A DNA stretch of 64,000 nt from Ganoderma boninense (GCA_002900995.3 CM035308.1:1054001-1118000); one strand, 5' to 3'. Shown: positions 1-12,629, counted from the first letter of the stretch. Made by a program: numbers and translations. The notes: a model not told the origin generated them from the letters alone.

Positions 1-327
1 TCTTCAGGGACGAAAAGCGACTGGCGATGAGAGAGATGGATGTTTGAAGAATCCCGGGGTCATGATGTGGTTCGCCAATCTGTTCGAGGTTGGGGCGGGC
101 AGAAGTTGGTGTTCACAGCGCACCCGCGACCGGGACAGAAGACAGATACGGACTGGCCCGGGTCCGACCAGCAGTGTGTGGGCTACGACTCGGGCCACCG
201 ATCGTACTTAGGCCCATACTAGAACTTGATCAAAACCAAAGGTAACGCACACATCGTCTAGATAGTCATTGCTCGTATTGACCTGTTCGTAGATCGCAAA
301 CATGCCCGGCTTCCTTCCAGCCGCTCA
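1..327. other. Window edge, no gene seen
   Basis: Short open frames occur on both strands but none resembles a protein family or continues into a spliced structure. It lies just downstream (relative to the minus strand) of the F-box-like pseudogene and may hold its former 3' flank. Confidence 0.4.
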
Positions 328-1475
328 TCATCTCGAATGGTCGCGAAGAGGGAGCCTGTACTGCTGAACGGTTGAACCTCCTCCTATGCTCGGTCTGCCC
401 TCAGGCTTCAGATGGTCAATGGAGATGCCGCCGCTCGCGACAAGCTTGGACTTGGGAGCGTAGAACCGCACGCCCAGGCGCCTGAGTTGCGGAGAAGCGA
501 AAGCGAAGGGGGCGAGCAGGTCGCGCATCTCGGGAGTCTCGACGTGCATGCAATACTGCCCGACTCCGAGCTCGAATAACCTCATGTTCGGCCACGCTTG
601 GGCGAGGGCGAGATACGCGACCGCATCGAGAGCGTACCTTGATGGCGAACTTGAAGATGGCGAACCTGTGGAACCCGAACAACGGCCGCAGATGCTCAAG
701 GCGGATCACGGTACTCGATTGGGACAGGTGCCTGTGGAGCTGGGGCGCCGCCTCCATTTCCACGATGAGCTTTGGGGAGCATGGAGGGTGAAAACTGCGC
801 GCACATCAATGTGATGAGCTCGGGCACTGGCTCGTCCTCGGTTGGTATGCCGGTGAAAGAGAATCGCGCGACTTGGACGTGTGCGAATAACAACTTGTAG
901 CCGAAATCTACGTAGTTGCAGGTAGTTGCGTGGCTGAGAGCTGATCACTATGCGCAGCAAGTTCGGGAACTGGTCAGGTCGGTCGTTGATTGTGGACCAA
1001 GGCATCAAGCATGATGTTGGGAAGCAAGACCCAGACCGGAAGATACGCAGACAGGCTCCAGAACTACACGCTGCTCGAGCCTAGAAGTTCGTATGGCGTA
1101 GAGCGAACTCGAGGATGGCGATATCCCGATTTGTCGCACCAAGTCAGAATATTTGAGGAATACAGTCCAGAGCTAAGGGCCGCACCAGTGTCTACACGAT
1201 CTGAAACGTGAGCTGGCGATCATCTTGGGATAACACTCGTGCTTACGAGGCTGTCACCTCCGTCTACACAGTAAGTACTTATTCCACGCATCTTGAGGAA
1301 GGCATCGGATCAAGGCAGATAGGTCAGGCCTATATGGTGCTCCACAGCACTGCACTCGGATCGCGGGGGTCGTGAAAATTTTTGTTGCATCGGGCGGGTT
1401 GTACTTACCAGGGTGTGGTCAATCGCAGCGGGGCAGATCAAGCAGCGAATCTCTGCAATATAAAGTAAGACAGGG
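328..1475 (-). pseudogene. Decayed F-box/LRR-like gene (family of the 24-39 kb cluster)
   Basis: Read on the minus strand, pieces in different frames line up with the F-box-like proteins at 24-39 kb. Near 1390-1280 a box-like stretch (KIFHDPAIRV, then LIRCLPQDAW) matches the 'FHD..I..LW...PLI..LP.D.W' block of the paralogues. Near 890-760 the reading ends in SPSMLPK, then shifts frame to IVEMEAAPQLHRHL..LRPLFGF. It shifts again near 640 into AYLALAQAWPNMRLFELG and PQLRRLGVRFYAPKSK, which correspond to the 'RP LL.F', 'AWP' and 'HCP.L..LG' blocks of the live copies. The first shift sits at a short A run, as from a single-base gain. Between 1280 and 900 several stops interrupt any frame. A live gene with sequencing errors is possible, but the number of breaks favours a pseudogene. 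No function is claimed. Confidence 0.6.
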
Positions 1476-2058
1476 CGCGGTTCATTGATGTCGCGAAGCT
1501 TGGGGTCGGAAAATTGCTTGCCAACGAGCCACTGATCAAACCTGGAGGCGGGTAGGACTGGGAGGTTGCTCCAAGCAGGAGAAACAGTCTGGGCGGTATC
1601 GGCAAGCGCAAATAGGCCGTTTTGCTGAGTGGATAGGTATAAGTGGGCGGGAGGGCATTTACGAACGAGATGTCTAGGACGGTCGAAGGACTGTTGGCTG
1701 CCGGTTGATATACTTACTGGCACCTTTCTTACAGCCGAGAATGTCGCCATGTCGAAATCAAGGTCCGCGACGATCGGCAGTCCCTTGTGATGCCAAACAG
1801 AACGGGCCGAAGCGACGGTCCGCTAGCCCGAGCCTGGCAAGGAACAGGCTCGAGGAGAACTTGGCGTGCTCTCAGACCCTCATAAGCTTCATTCCACACT
1901 CGATGACTCCAACGCAAACGGTTTTCCCGTCATCCATCTCCTCCGGCCACGTCGCCTCTTCCCAACACCCGGCGGCCTTGTTGACGCCGCGTTCCCTCCA
2001 CCTCCTCCCCCTCCCCGCCTACACACTCGCTCTTCGCTGAGCGACGTCCTGGGCAGCC
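1476..2058. other. GUT2 upstream region; unrecognised minus-strand ORF
   Basis: A minus-strand open frame (1750 down to 1310) runs into the pseudogene N-terminal region, but its first ~90 residues match nothing I recognise. The last ~150 bases before the GUT2 start are strongly pyrimidine-rich on the plus strand, as is common just upstream of start codons in basidiomycete genes. No clear TATA box is evident. Confidence 0.4.
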
Positions 2059-4943
2059 ATGTTCCGCAAACTTGTTAACCGCCGCACCATTGCGGTTGTA
2101 TCAGGTTCCACCGCCGTCGCTGCGGCCGGCGGTTACTACTACCTCAACTCGGGGCCCACCTACCACCCGTCCACGAAGGAGAGCCGCCGTCCGCCCCCGC
2201 CATGGACCCCGCCCTCAAGGGAGCAGATGCTGGAGGCACTAAGGTCGTCGGCCAAGGACCCCGACCAGGAGTTCGACTTGCTCGTCGTGGGTGGAGGGGC
2301 GACGGGCGCCGGTGTCGCAGTCGATGCGGCCAGCAGAGGCCTGAGGGTCGCCCTCGTCGAGCGCGACGATTTTAGTTCAGGTGAGTTTCACGGACCTGAG
2401 CTTGGCGAACGTGCGTTGCAGGCTCAGCACGCGTGGGGGAATCTCAGAGAGGGAAGCATGGTGACCAGCACATCGAAAAGGCCCGTGCTTGCGACAAGGT
2501 CCAATCAATGTCGGCCCGGGCTGGTGGTGGTCGCGATGGCAGAAGGAGTCGTGCGGCGCAAACGCTTGAAACGGAGCATATTTCCATTGATCCTCGGGCC
2601 TGCACCCTTGCCAAAAGAGGACTCTTGGAAAATCAATCCTTTGCGATCGTCTTGAACATCCGTGTTTTGCCATAGCTGTAACTCCCATTGCTAACACCAC
2701 CATTTCCAGGCACATCATCCAAGTCGACGAAGCTCGTTCATGGAGGTGTACGCTACCTTCAAAAGGCCGTGATGGAGCTCGACTACGAGCAATACAAGCT
2801 TGTCGTCGAGGCTCTCCACGAACGTCGTATTTTCCTCCAAACGGCCCCCTACCTCTCGAACATGCTTCCTATTATGCTGCCCATCTACAAGTAAGTCCTT
2901 CTGCTTGCTGACGACTGTCCGCTGACTGTACGCGGACAGGTATTGGCAAGTACCATATTACTGGGCCGGCTGTAAGATGTACGATATATTAGCGGGAAAA
3001 GAGAACATGGAGTCCTCGTACCTCATGAGCAAGGGTAAGGCTCTTGAGGTATTCCCTATGCTCAAACAAGATGGTCTCGTCGGTGCATTGGTCTACTACG
3101 ACGGTGAGCCACAGAATTGCCCTCAGGATGCGCATATATTGATTCTCTGAGCACAGGTCAACATAACGACTCCCGTATGAACATTGCCCTGATCATGACT
3201 GCCGTGCAGCAGGGTGCGATCGTCGCCAACCATGTTGAAGTCACCTCTCTCGACAAGGCTGCCAGCACCGGCAAGTTGCAGGGTGCACGGGTCCGTGACA
3301 CGCTTACCGGCAAGGAATGGGACGTCAAGGCCAAAGGCATCATCAACGCAACCGGTCCTTTCTCCGACTCGCTGCTAACCATGGACAACCCTGCGCACAA
3401 ACCGATCGTCCAGCCCTCCGCCGGTACGCACATCACGCTCCCGAACTACTACTCGCCACGCACGATGGGCCTGCTCGACCCTGCGACATCCGACGGCCGC
3501 GTGATTTTCTTCCTCCCGTGGCAAGGCAACACGATCGCCGGCACCACGGACACGCCCGCGGAGGTGTCTGCGCATCCGCGCGCACAGGAGGATGAGATCA
3601 GGTGGATCCTTGAGGAGGTACGGCGATACCTGAGCCCGGACATCAAGGTCCGCCGCGGCGACGTACTGAGCGCTTGGGCGGGCCTGCGCCCGCTCGTGCG
3701 CAACCCCAACGCGGCGAGCACGGAGGGCCTCGTGCGCAACCATATGATACACGTTAGCGACAGCGGGCTGCTCACGATCGCGGGCGGGAAGTGGACGACG
3801 TACCGTGCGATGGCGGAAGAGACGGTGGACGAGGCGGTCAAGGTGTTTGGCTTGCAGCCGAAGACGAAGTGTGTCACCGAGTCGGTGCGCCTCGTGGGGA
3901 GCGATGGGTGGAGCAGGAACATGTTCATCGGTCTTGTTCAGCGGGTGAGTGTTCTACTGTCGTATATGCGTGCCACGTTTAGCTCATTCGCCTCGGCGAA
4001 CACAGTACGGTCTGGAGACCGAGGTCGCGAAGCACCTATCCGACAACTACGGCGACCGCGCATGGACGGTACTCTCCTACTCCCAGCCGACAGGCCACGC
4101 ATGGCCCCTCCACGGCATCCGCCTCTCTGCCGGGTATCCCTGTGCGCCACCATTCCGCTCTCATCTGGACTCACTCTGACTCACCTCACCTGCACACACA
4201 GTCATCGAGGCCGAGGTCCGCTACGCCGTGCGCCACGAGTACGCCGAGACCGCAATCGACGTGATCGCGCGCCGCTGCCGCCTCTCCTTCCTCAACGCAC
4301 AAGCCGCGCTCGACGCGCTCCCCCGCGTGGTCGAGATCATGGCCGAGGAGGCGCACTGGTCCCCCGCGCGTGCCAAGGCCGAGACTGCCGCCGCGACCGA
4401 GTTCCTGCTCACGATGGGCCTGATGCCGGGCGCGGCTCCGCGCCCCGTCTCGCACGAGCCCAAGGGTGTCGTCGAATGCGCGGAGACTGCGCTCGGGATT
4501 AGACACGCGCGCAGGCGGCGCGCGGCGCAGGAGATGGTGTACAGTCGCGCGCAGTTCGACGCGGGCGAGGTGGAGGCGTTCCGGCGCGCGTTCGAGGCTC
4601 GCGCCACCACGGTGCCGGAAGACAAGGACCAGCCGAAGCTCGAGACGGTGCGCGTGTACGACCTCGTCAAGGGCCTGCCTGGATTCGACGGCGTGCGGCC
4701 GAAGGACTACGACTATGTGATGGAGGAGGTCGGGTACGCGCGCAGCAAGGATGTGGACTTCGACGAATTCGTCGAGGTGAGTTGCGCCCTCGCGCGTATT
4801 CTGTTTTCAAGACGGCTGACAACCTTTCTTTCCCATAGATCTGCGCTGAGCTTCGCGAGGTGCTGTTCGCACCTGCGTACGACGCCAAAGGTGCGACGGA
4901 GAGGCGGAGGATACCTGTCGAGAAGAGTGGCGGCGGTGTCTGA
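2059..4943 (+). CDS. GUT2: Mitochondrial FAD-dependent glycerol-3-phosphate dehydrogenase
   Basis: Oxidises sn-glycerol-3-phosphate to dihydroxyacetone phosphate at the outer face of the inner mitochondrial membrane and passes electrons to ubiquinone. Seven exons: 2059-2380, 2710-2890, 2940-3103, 3157-3944, 4006-4141, 4202-4776, 4839-4943, giving about 756 residues. Visible: an N-terminal basic/hydrophobic presequence with a short membrane segment, a dinucleotide-binding loop (DLLVVGGGATGAG, about residues 75-90), the family block FSSGTSS.STKL.HGGVRYL across the first intron, LTIAGGKWTTYR, and EAEVRYAVRHEYA.TA.DV in the C-terminal domain. The C-terminus ends in an EF-hand-like DVDFDEFVEICAEL segment. 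The start was chosen because the presequence follows it directly. The first intron is 329 nt; the others are 49-62 nt. Convergent with histone H3 downstream. Identification is very secure; exact exon ends are inferred from GT-AG and conserved blocks. Confidence 0.95.
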
Positions 4944-5298
4944 GCTCCGTATCTCTATCACATGTAACAAACAGCCTACCATACGCATCGCCAAGAGCTG
5001 ACTCCACCGACGCCACCCTACGATACACCCGAACCTTACTGATTTCGTTCGACCTACTCTACGCCTATGCCAAGCTTATTAAAGCTTGTTGATAAGGAAA
5101 TAGATAGGGGCACGCAATGAACATCCAGTGGAGAGATGACTTCCATTGTCCAATCGCATACAGTAGACGAACAGACAGCATATAGGCATGTGTGCTAGAG
5201 GAAGACAAAATGGGAAGTAGTCGATATAGTGTAGTCATACAACACGCGACATAGCCACGAGTGGACCCAACGGAAACGAACAAAGAGTGAATGACTCT
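4944..5298. other. Convergent 3' region of GUT2 and histone H3
   Basis: 355 bp separate the two stop codons. A small perfect inverted repeat (CAAGCTT, loop ATTA, AAGCTTG; 5071-5088) lies within it and could form a short hairpin on either transcript. No gene is seen. Confidence 0.5.
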
Positions 5299-6480
<1,182 letters not shown>

Positions 6481-7396
6481 ATGTCGTCCAGCGACCAGCC
6501 TGTGGTCCAATTGGCAAGCGACCCAACCGTAGTCCCCACGTCCTCACCAGTCTCCCGACTTGCTGTCGGACCCACTTTGACAAATAATCAGTCTCTGGTT
6601 CAACCCACGTCGACCAACGGCCAACCTGCGGTCCACACTCAACCGTTGCTCGCAAACTCCCAATGCAAGCCCTTGTCTCCAAGCTTCAGGTTCTGCTTCT
6701 GGGACATTGTTACCATTGGTATGTCTCCCCCCATCTCTCAGGGTGATAGCTCACAGGGTAGCCGAATTTTAGTTGGCGCTGTACTTTTCATCTGCTACGT
6801 TGTTTGGGGCATCCCCCTTACGATCCGCCTCTGCAAGTACATCCGGGGCAAGCTAGTTGCACGGCGACAACGTAGGCTCGCTGTATCTCAAGCTCGAGAC
6901 CTCGAGAGAAACTTCAATCGTGGTTGTCCCTCCGGCGGTGAGTACTGCGTATTAAACTCTTATTTCTGATTTAGCCCCACTTCTCACGGCCTATCCCTTC
7001 GTCTTAGGGCTAGCATCTTCCTCTTCTACTCTTCACATTGATCATACCCACCCTCCCCTGGATGACAAGATCAAGTCCGCGTTGGACCGGAGGCGCCTGA
7101 CGAACTTCAGATACCCTACTTCTGGCAGCTGGACGTCGAGTTCGCGCTCCGTCTGCACCGTATCTCGCTCCCCCACCCAAGAGTTCTATTCCGCCCCCGC
7201 AACTCCTGTGCCCGCTCCCAATGGGTCAGCCTCCACCTACAGCTCCTCCCCCACAACTCTCCCGGGGGCTTACGAAGAGAAGAATTGCGAGGTCGGCGCC
7301 ACTGCTGACAGCCAGGACTCTGAAGTTCCCTCTCCTGCTTCTGTGGATCAGCCGTTCGGGAGGACGAGGGCCGTTTGCAAGCCGTGCATGTGGTAA
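6481..7396 (+). CDS. S/T-rich single-pass membrane protein, unknown function
   Basis: Not assigned to a family. Proposed exons: 6481-6718, 6773-6937, 7008-7396 (263 residues). Removing the 54-nt intron 6719-6772 (GTATGT...TTTTAG, no stop, frame-preserving) joins two half segments into one convincing membrane helix, VGAVLFICYVVWGIPLTI, at about residues 80-97. It is followed by a basic stretch (KLVARRQRRLA), which suggests N-out/C-in topology without a cleaved signal peptide. About 75 S/T/N/Q/P-rich residues precede the helix and a low-complexity S/P/T-rich tail follows. The second intron has two in-frame acceptors (6974 and 7007); the 70-nt version is preferred because 37 nt is unusually short. 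Could be a cell-surface or sensor-like protein, but nothing proves it. Confidence 0.6.
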
Positions 7397-8570
7397 ACGC
7401 CATGTCATTTGCCAAATCCTTTCTTCCGGTGGACTTCGCTCGATTTCCGTATGTGGCAACGCTCTTTGTGTGGATCTTCGAGAGGTTGATTGAGTCACTC
7501 TGTCTATATACCCCCGTGCGTGAATATATGCGCCCAGAATGGCATTCCCTTTGCAGAAATGGCTCCACCATAACCCGGCATTGAAGGCGCAGCTCCGATT
7601 CATTGTATCTTCTCCGCTGCAGCTCATCACAACTGTTCTTCCATGCCACTTTAACTCGGACTATTGTCGCGATAAAAGCCATATGGTGTGCAATCTGATT
7701 TCTTTCCGCTAAGATGACTTCAGCTGACCAGTGACAAAGCGAGCACTAGGACCATATTCCATTCGTCAGTTTCATCGCGGCGCAATTTACGCAAGGCACT
7801 CTCAGGCTTCAAATACTACATGGCCGGCCAATGAACACGCACTGGTTCTACAGAGCATGACCACGACGAACAGACTCGCCTTCCGCACACGGCTCATCCT
7901 CGTCCGCACAATCCAAACCCCGCGATCCGCGGTCCTCGTCGAAACACTGCAGTCTGCAGCCAATCGTGCACCAAGGGCTACGCATACATGCAGATAGGCC
8001 GGCCACAGGTCGATAAAGCGCGCGAGGGGACCCTGAGTCTCTATCGTCCGCTTCTGACGCAACATCTGGGTCTCACGCCCGCAAGACGTAATGGGGTTCA
8101 GTGCCCGGTGCCGTCGCCGCCCCAGTGCATCTGCAAGTGCACTTGCATTTCTATCCTCGCACGATCCAGGCACCTGCACTGGGACAGCCCCTGTGGCGAG
8201 CCGGCGATCGAACGTAACTCCGGGCAAACGCATCTTGGGCAGGCGGGGAAAGACGGAGAGAGGTGAAAGGCCATCTGCGATTAGCGAACACGATCATGCA
8301 AGAGGGCCTTTTCGAGCTCACGTGGTGTACCACAAACACGCCGCATGCGCGTGTCGGTGCGTGATTGAGATATGTATACGGACCCCCCCCCTCCCCCCAC
8401 CCCTCGCGCGTCGCGGATGCGGGCCATCGATGCTGCCGCCCACTCTACCTTTCTCTTCGTCTGCATCTGTGTCTCCAGCGAACTTCCTCGATCTCCAGCC
8501 CTTTGAGCCCAGGCTCAGACCCGGCGCCCGCGCCCACTAGCAAGGAAGCGAAGACAAAGGCCTTTCAACG
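7397..8570. other. Intergenic region, no gene seen
   Basis: 1.2 kb with only short overlapping open frames on both strands. There is a C-homopolymer-rich patch near 8382-8400 and pyrimidine-rich DNA from 8440 towards the 8571 start. Probably the promoter and leader of the downstream gene. Confidence 0.4.
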
Positions 8571-10223
8571 ATGTACCTCTCCGACATCGCCAGTGAGGCG
8601 TACTACTCCCACTCCCCCCATCGCCTCGCGCGCACCCGCGACCGTGATCTCGACGCGACGACGGTCTTCTCCACCTCCCAGTCTGGCATCGGCGGCCCCG
8701 CCCGCCGCACGAGCCATCTCCGCCGCATGCGCTCCACGACGTCCGCAGCGCCCACGAGCATCCCGCTCGACGACAACTTCGACGCGTACACGACCGAGGT
8801 CCCGACCGAGTGGCACCCGGGCGACCACGTCCACAGCCACGTTCACGACCAAGGCGAGGAGCATGACCGCGACCACGAGCGGGACGGGCACCCGGAGTAC
8901 GACGAGAGTGTGAGCGGGTACCGCAACTACGTGACGGAGATGGAGCGCATGCTGTCGGGCCAGATGGAGAGCGCCGTCCGCGCCCAGGAGCGGCAGTACC
9001 AACACTTCCAGGCCCAACTCCTCGAGCAGCAGCAGCAACAGCAGCTCGAACAGAGCAGCCCGACCCCCGGACGCCTGGGGATGCGCCGCAGCACCACGAG
9101 CGGGAGCGTCAGCGAGGGCCCCCGTGGAACCGGCTCGTCACGCCTTGGTGGTAGCGGCGGGCGAAGGGAGCGGGAGCGGGAGCAGGCCCCGGTCCCTGTG
9201 CCCCCACCGGAGAATGCGCGGGAGGTGTCGGGAAAGAAAGGGAAAATCGAGCTCGTCGAGCAGCACGTCCTTGAAGACTCGCCGGCACGCACGATCTCCC
9301 TCTGGCGCGAGCGTGTTGCCGCGAGCAGCGTGGGCGGGACGAGCGATGGCCGTGAGGAGATAAGGAGCGATGCGGGGGACAGCCGTGCCCCTGCGAGGTT
9401 TCGTAGTCTCCGACAGCAGCCTCCCTCGAGCTCGGCAAATTCGGATGCGAGGCTGAGGCGAGCCGCAAGCGAACGGCCTAGGTATGTCGAGAGCACCGAA
9501 GGGAGTGGGACGAAGAGCGGAAGTGCGAGAGGTGCCCTAGGAGGGAAAAATGGGAGAGCTTCGTACGAGCGCAGCGAGGTAGGGTGTTGACGTGCGTCAC
9601 TGCAGTGAAGTCGGATACTGACGATTGTGGTCAGTACATTGTGTCTTATCAGAACTCAAGGAAGGACGGGAAGCACAAGGAGCTCTTCTCGCCCATATCG
9701 CAGGGGCGGGATATCACGACACCGTCAAGCCCGACGCTGAGTCGGATGCAATCCCCACCGTCGCCAACGTTGCGCCGACACGCGCATCGGAAGTCGCTGG
9801 AGAGGAGCGAGGTGTGTAGTGTCATTCTAATCGTAGACGTGGTTCCGTGACTCACGAAATCGATCACAGTACATGGTTGCTTACCCTCAAACCCCTCCGT
9901 TGACGGGTAGCCAGGCAAGCTCGTCGAGTCCCGCTCCTGCTAAGGCCAGCCACAACCAAAACGGCCAGCCCCATGAGGAAACAAGCGCACGGCGGGTGTC
10001 GTCCACGTCCTCAGTCGAGATCATCCTGTCGTCCTGTGACCCGTCCTTGCTGCACATCGCCCCGATCCTGTACGATCTTGGAATCAAGCGTGTCGACCAT
10101 CTGCGCGCGATCGCCAGGCTGAGCGACGACACGAGGGACAGGGAGGTCAAGGAGGAGGCGTTGAAGCGCGGAGTCACCGTTGTAGAGTGGGCGATCTTCC
10201 TGGACAAGCTGCAGAGCCTGTAG
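8571..10223 (+). CDS. Low-complexity protein with a conserved C-terminal helical domain, unknown function
   Basis: Three exons: 8571-9578, 9635-9811, 9870-10223 (512 residues). The N-terminal two thirds are disordered and rich in R, S, D and G, with a His/Asp/Glu-rich stretch (HVHSHVHDQGEEHDRDHERD, about residues 86-105) and a Gln run in a likely coiled coil (about 130-160). The last ~75 residues form a compact helical segment (SSVEIILSSCDPSLLHIAPI, then a LRAIARLSDDTRDREV helix and a final VVEWAIFLDKLQSL) that looks like a small SAM-like fold; that is an impression, not a match. Exons 1 and 2 both end in ERSE, and exons 2 and 3 both begin with a Y-[IM]-V-[SA]-Y motif, suggesting exon duplication. 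Convergent with RPC11. Confidence 0.72.
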
Positions 10224-10463
10224 CTATCTCCTCTCCGGAAAATCCGTGGGTGCAGTGTATGAATACGTCATGTGCTCCGTTTTGTATGTTGTACAATCAT
10301 TCGATAAAACCCGATACAATGGGGACAGATCCCCTGTGTTGTTCCAAGCGAAGCGGTCGGCCTATAAAAGTTGTAAGATTGTTGTAGATTAGATGACGAT
10401 GCGGACATGGTGAATGCTGACAGGAGAATAGAAGCAGAAAGCAGCTCAAGACGAAGCTGAATC

Positions 10464-11015
10464 TTAATTTTCTCGCCAATTGTTGCCGCACGATGTACAC
10501 CTGCAAATTCATCAGTATTTCCGTCAGGCGTACGCAATACCGAGGATACCTGTAGACTGTGCACGAGAATCCAGTCAGCCGGAGACAACGTCCAGTAAAA
10601 CGTATACACGTACATGTCGTCATCGGTTCGTCCGCGGACCTGATCTGCAACTGATAGAAATATGCGCGGCCATTGTCGCATTTTGGACATGTTGCTATAT
10701 TTGAAAGATATCTTAGTAACCGTAGCGAACCACACGATCTTGTGCAGGGGGAGTTTACCGTTCGTGGAGTCCGCATGCTTCCACTGATCCTCTCCGCCGA
10801 GGACGTCATCGACCTCTTTACGTTTAAGCTTAGTCCGGGATGTCATCTGCACATCCTCCCTGTCAGGACTGTATAGTGTCTCTCGACGGCTCTAGGAGAC
10901 AGCGCACCTGCTTCGTGATCGGAAATTCGTATGCGCAAGTATTGCATGCCCACTTGTTGTAGCCCGTTTCCGCGGAGATGACAAGGAGATTGGCGCAATT
11001 TGGGCAGAAAAGCAT
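10464..11015 (-). CDS. RPC11: RNA polymerase III subunit C11 (TFIIS-like zinc ribbon)
   Basis: Small Pol III subunit needed for intrinsic RNA cleavage, termination and reinitiation. Five exons on the minus strand: 10908-11015, 10759-10846, 10614-10694, 10550-10556, 10464-10500, coding 106 residues (the human protein is 108). The N-terminal zinc ribbon has CPNC and CNTC pairs. The linker KRKEVDDVLGG is typical of the family. The C-terminal TFIIS-type ribbon has CPKC, the catalytic acidic loop RSADEPMTT, and CTSCG. The fourth exon is only 7 nt (10550-10556) and is required to give FYRC directly after the acidic loop; without it the frame fails. Introns are 49-64 nt. Promoter shared divergently with the SPRY gene. 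Confidence 0.94.
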
Positions 11016-11589
11016 TACGATGGGGCAAGATAGAGGCTTCTGTTGAAAAGAAAAGGAGCGGTCCTCCTTGAGTGGTTAGTAGTCTGGTACTTTGGCGATT
11101 GGTTCACATCCAAGTCCTGCAACGAACAAATTGCCGCGCAGTGCAGCCGGGCGCTTATACACTTGCACTGAAACCCTCGTCCACATATGGCCCCGGTATG
11201 TACCTGGCTGCGTTCACGTTGAGCGAGAGACTTGGATGGAAAACAGCTGGAGGTACCATCCGGGGCTGGGTATTCCTCAATTCTTCCAAAGGTACTGCGA
11301 ACTTACCCCGCGGGAGCTTGGCGCTGGCTTACCATTGTCTAACTGGCTATGGCTGTCCCTAAAGCTAAAGGGCCACCGCACAGCCGTGCTGTGCACGCAG
11401 TCTCTCCGGACCTACGACAAGGGAGGTGAAATAGGTATGCTCTGCAGGATGCTTGGTCTATTTAGATGGCTGACGGCATCCTGTCCTTCTCCCCCCTCAC
11501 GCCCTCACTTCTCCAGAATCCTCACATCTGCCCGACATCTGCCACCGCACATCTCTTGACAACGCAGCTCCCTATCGCCAGGAATCCAG
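11016..11589. promoter_or_regulatory. Divergent promoter region of RPC11 and the SPRY gene
   Basis: 574 bp between two divergent starts. The last ~90 bases before 11590 are C/T-rich on the plus strand, matching the leader style of other plus-strand genes here. No coding sequence is recognised. Confidence 0.4.
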
Positions 11590-12629
11590 ATGTCGTGGCT
11601 AAAGTCAGCATTCCATGCATCCTCGAAATCTAAGGGCAAGGAGCCAGCGCGCGATCATCCATCCGACGCACCACCCAGTTGGAATCCGAGTCCTCACGAT
11701 GAACAAATCCGCCCTGAAGGCCGATACGCCGACGCCACAGACCAGGACTACGAGTCTGCAAAGGCCTTCTGTCTCAAGCATCCCCTTGCACCTCCTCGAC
11801 TCCTCTCATCCGAGGCGATCGAGCGCATCCGCGCGCAGGGCTGTGGCGCATGGGAGCTCGAGCTCCCCACTGTCGTCGAGGGGCGGTCCTTCAGGGGGAC
11901 GATCCACAACGGGCACAAGAGCGGCGTCATCCGCGTCGCGTCCAAGTACGACTGCCCCGACTCGTGCATCTTCAGCAACCTCCCGATCCTCGCGGGTCTG
12001 TACGACACGCGCGGCAAGGACGGTGTGTACTACGAGGTCAAGATGATCCGTGTGCCGCCACTGCCTGGAAGCATCGCCATCGGTGAGTCGTTGCACCTCT
12101 GTGACATGCTATGGCACTGGCACACCGTAATGTAATGCTGTGACTCATCTCCGGATCGCTCTCAGGAATGGCCTGCCGTCCTTATCCGGGCTGGCGCATG
12201 CCGGGTTGGAATCGCCTCAGCGCCGGTTTCCACACCGACGACTGTTCGACCTTCTTCGAAGACCCAGATGGCGGACGAGAGTACTGCGGCGAGTTCGCCA
12301 TCAAGTCCGGTCATGTCATCGGCATGGGCTACAAGTTCGCCACCGGTGAGGTCTTCTGGACGCACAACGGGCGACATCTAGGCACCGCCTTCACAGGTGT
12401 CTTCATGCCGCGCGAGCAACACGATGTGTATGCTGCGATTGGTGTCACCGGGCCTGGCGAGGCCGAGTTTGAGGTCAACTTCGGCGCAGGGTCGGACTTC
12501 GAGTGGAAGGAGGGAAACCACTGGAAAGTCCAGGGACATGTCGGCATGTCGCCTGGAGGCTCGAGCGATGCAGACGACGACTTGCCTTCTTATGCGGACT
12601 CTAGGATGGATAGGCCGGTACTTAATTAG
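11590..12629 (+). CDS. SPRY-domain protein (Ssh4/Ear1-like SPRY)
   Basis: Two exons, 11590-12082 and 12166-12629 (318 residues). The SPRY core runs from about residue 90 to 255. Recognisable stretches are GTIHNGHKSGVIR, the DGVYYEVKMI strand, GMACRPYPGWRMPGWNRLS, and GHVIGMGYKFATGEVFWTHN. The 'PYP..R.PGWN..S' and 'GYK..TG.VFWT.NG' signatures resemble the SPRY domain of yeast Ssh4/Ear1, adaptors of the Rsp5 ubiquitin ligase in endosomes. Unlike those proteins it has no N-terminal membrane helix; the N-terminus is short and polar. A soluble adaptor is therefore possible, and a Ran-binding-type SPRY protein is an alternative. Convergent with the GDA1 gene, 178 bp apart. Confidence 0.85.

Noticed and set aside
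2381..2709. Box C/D snoRNA inside the long GUT2 intron
   Set aside because: No convincing C box pairs with a D box near the intron ends.
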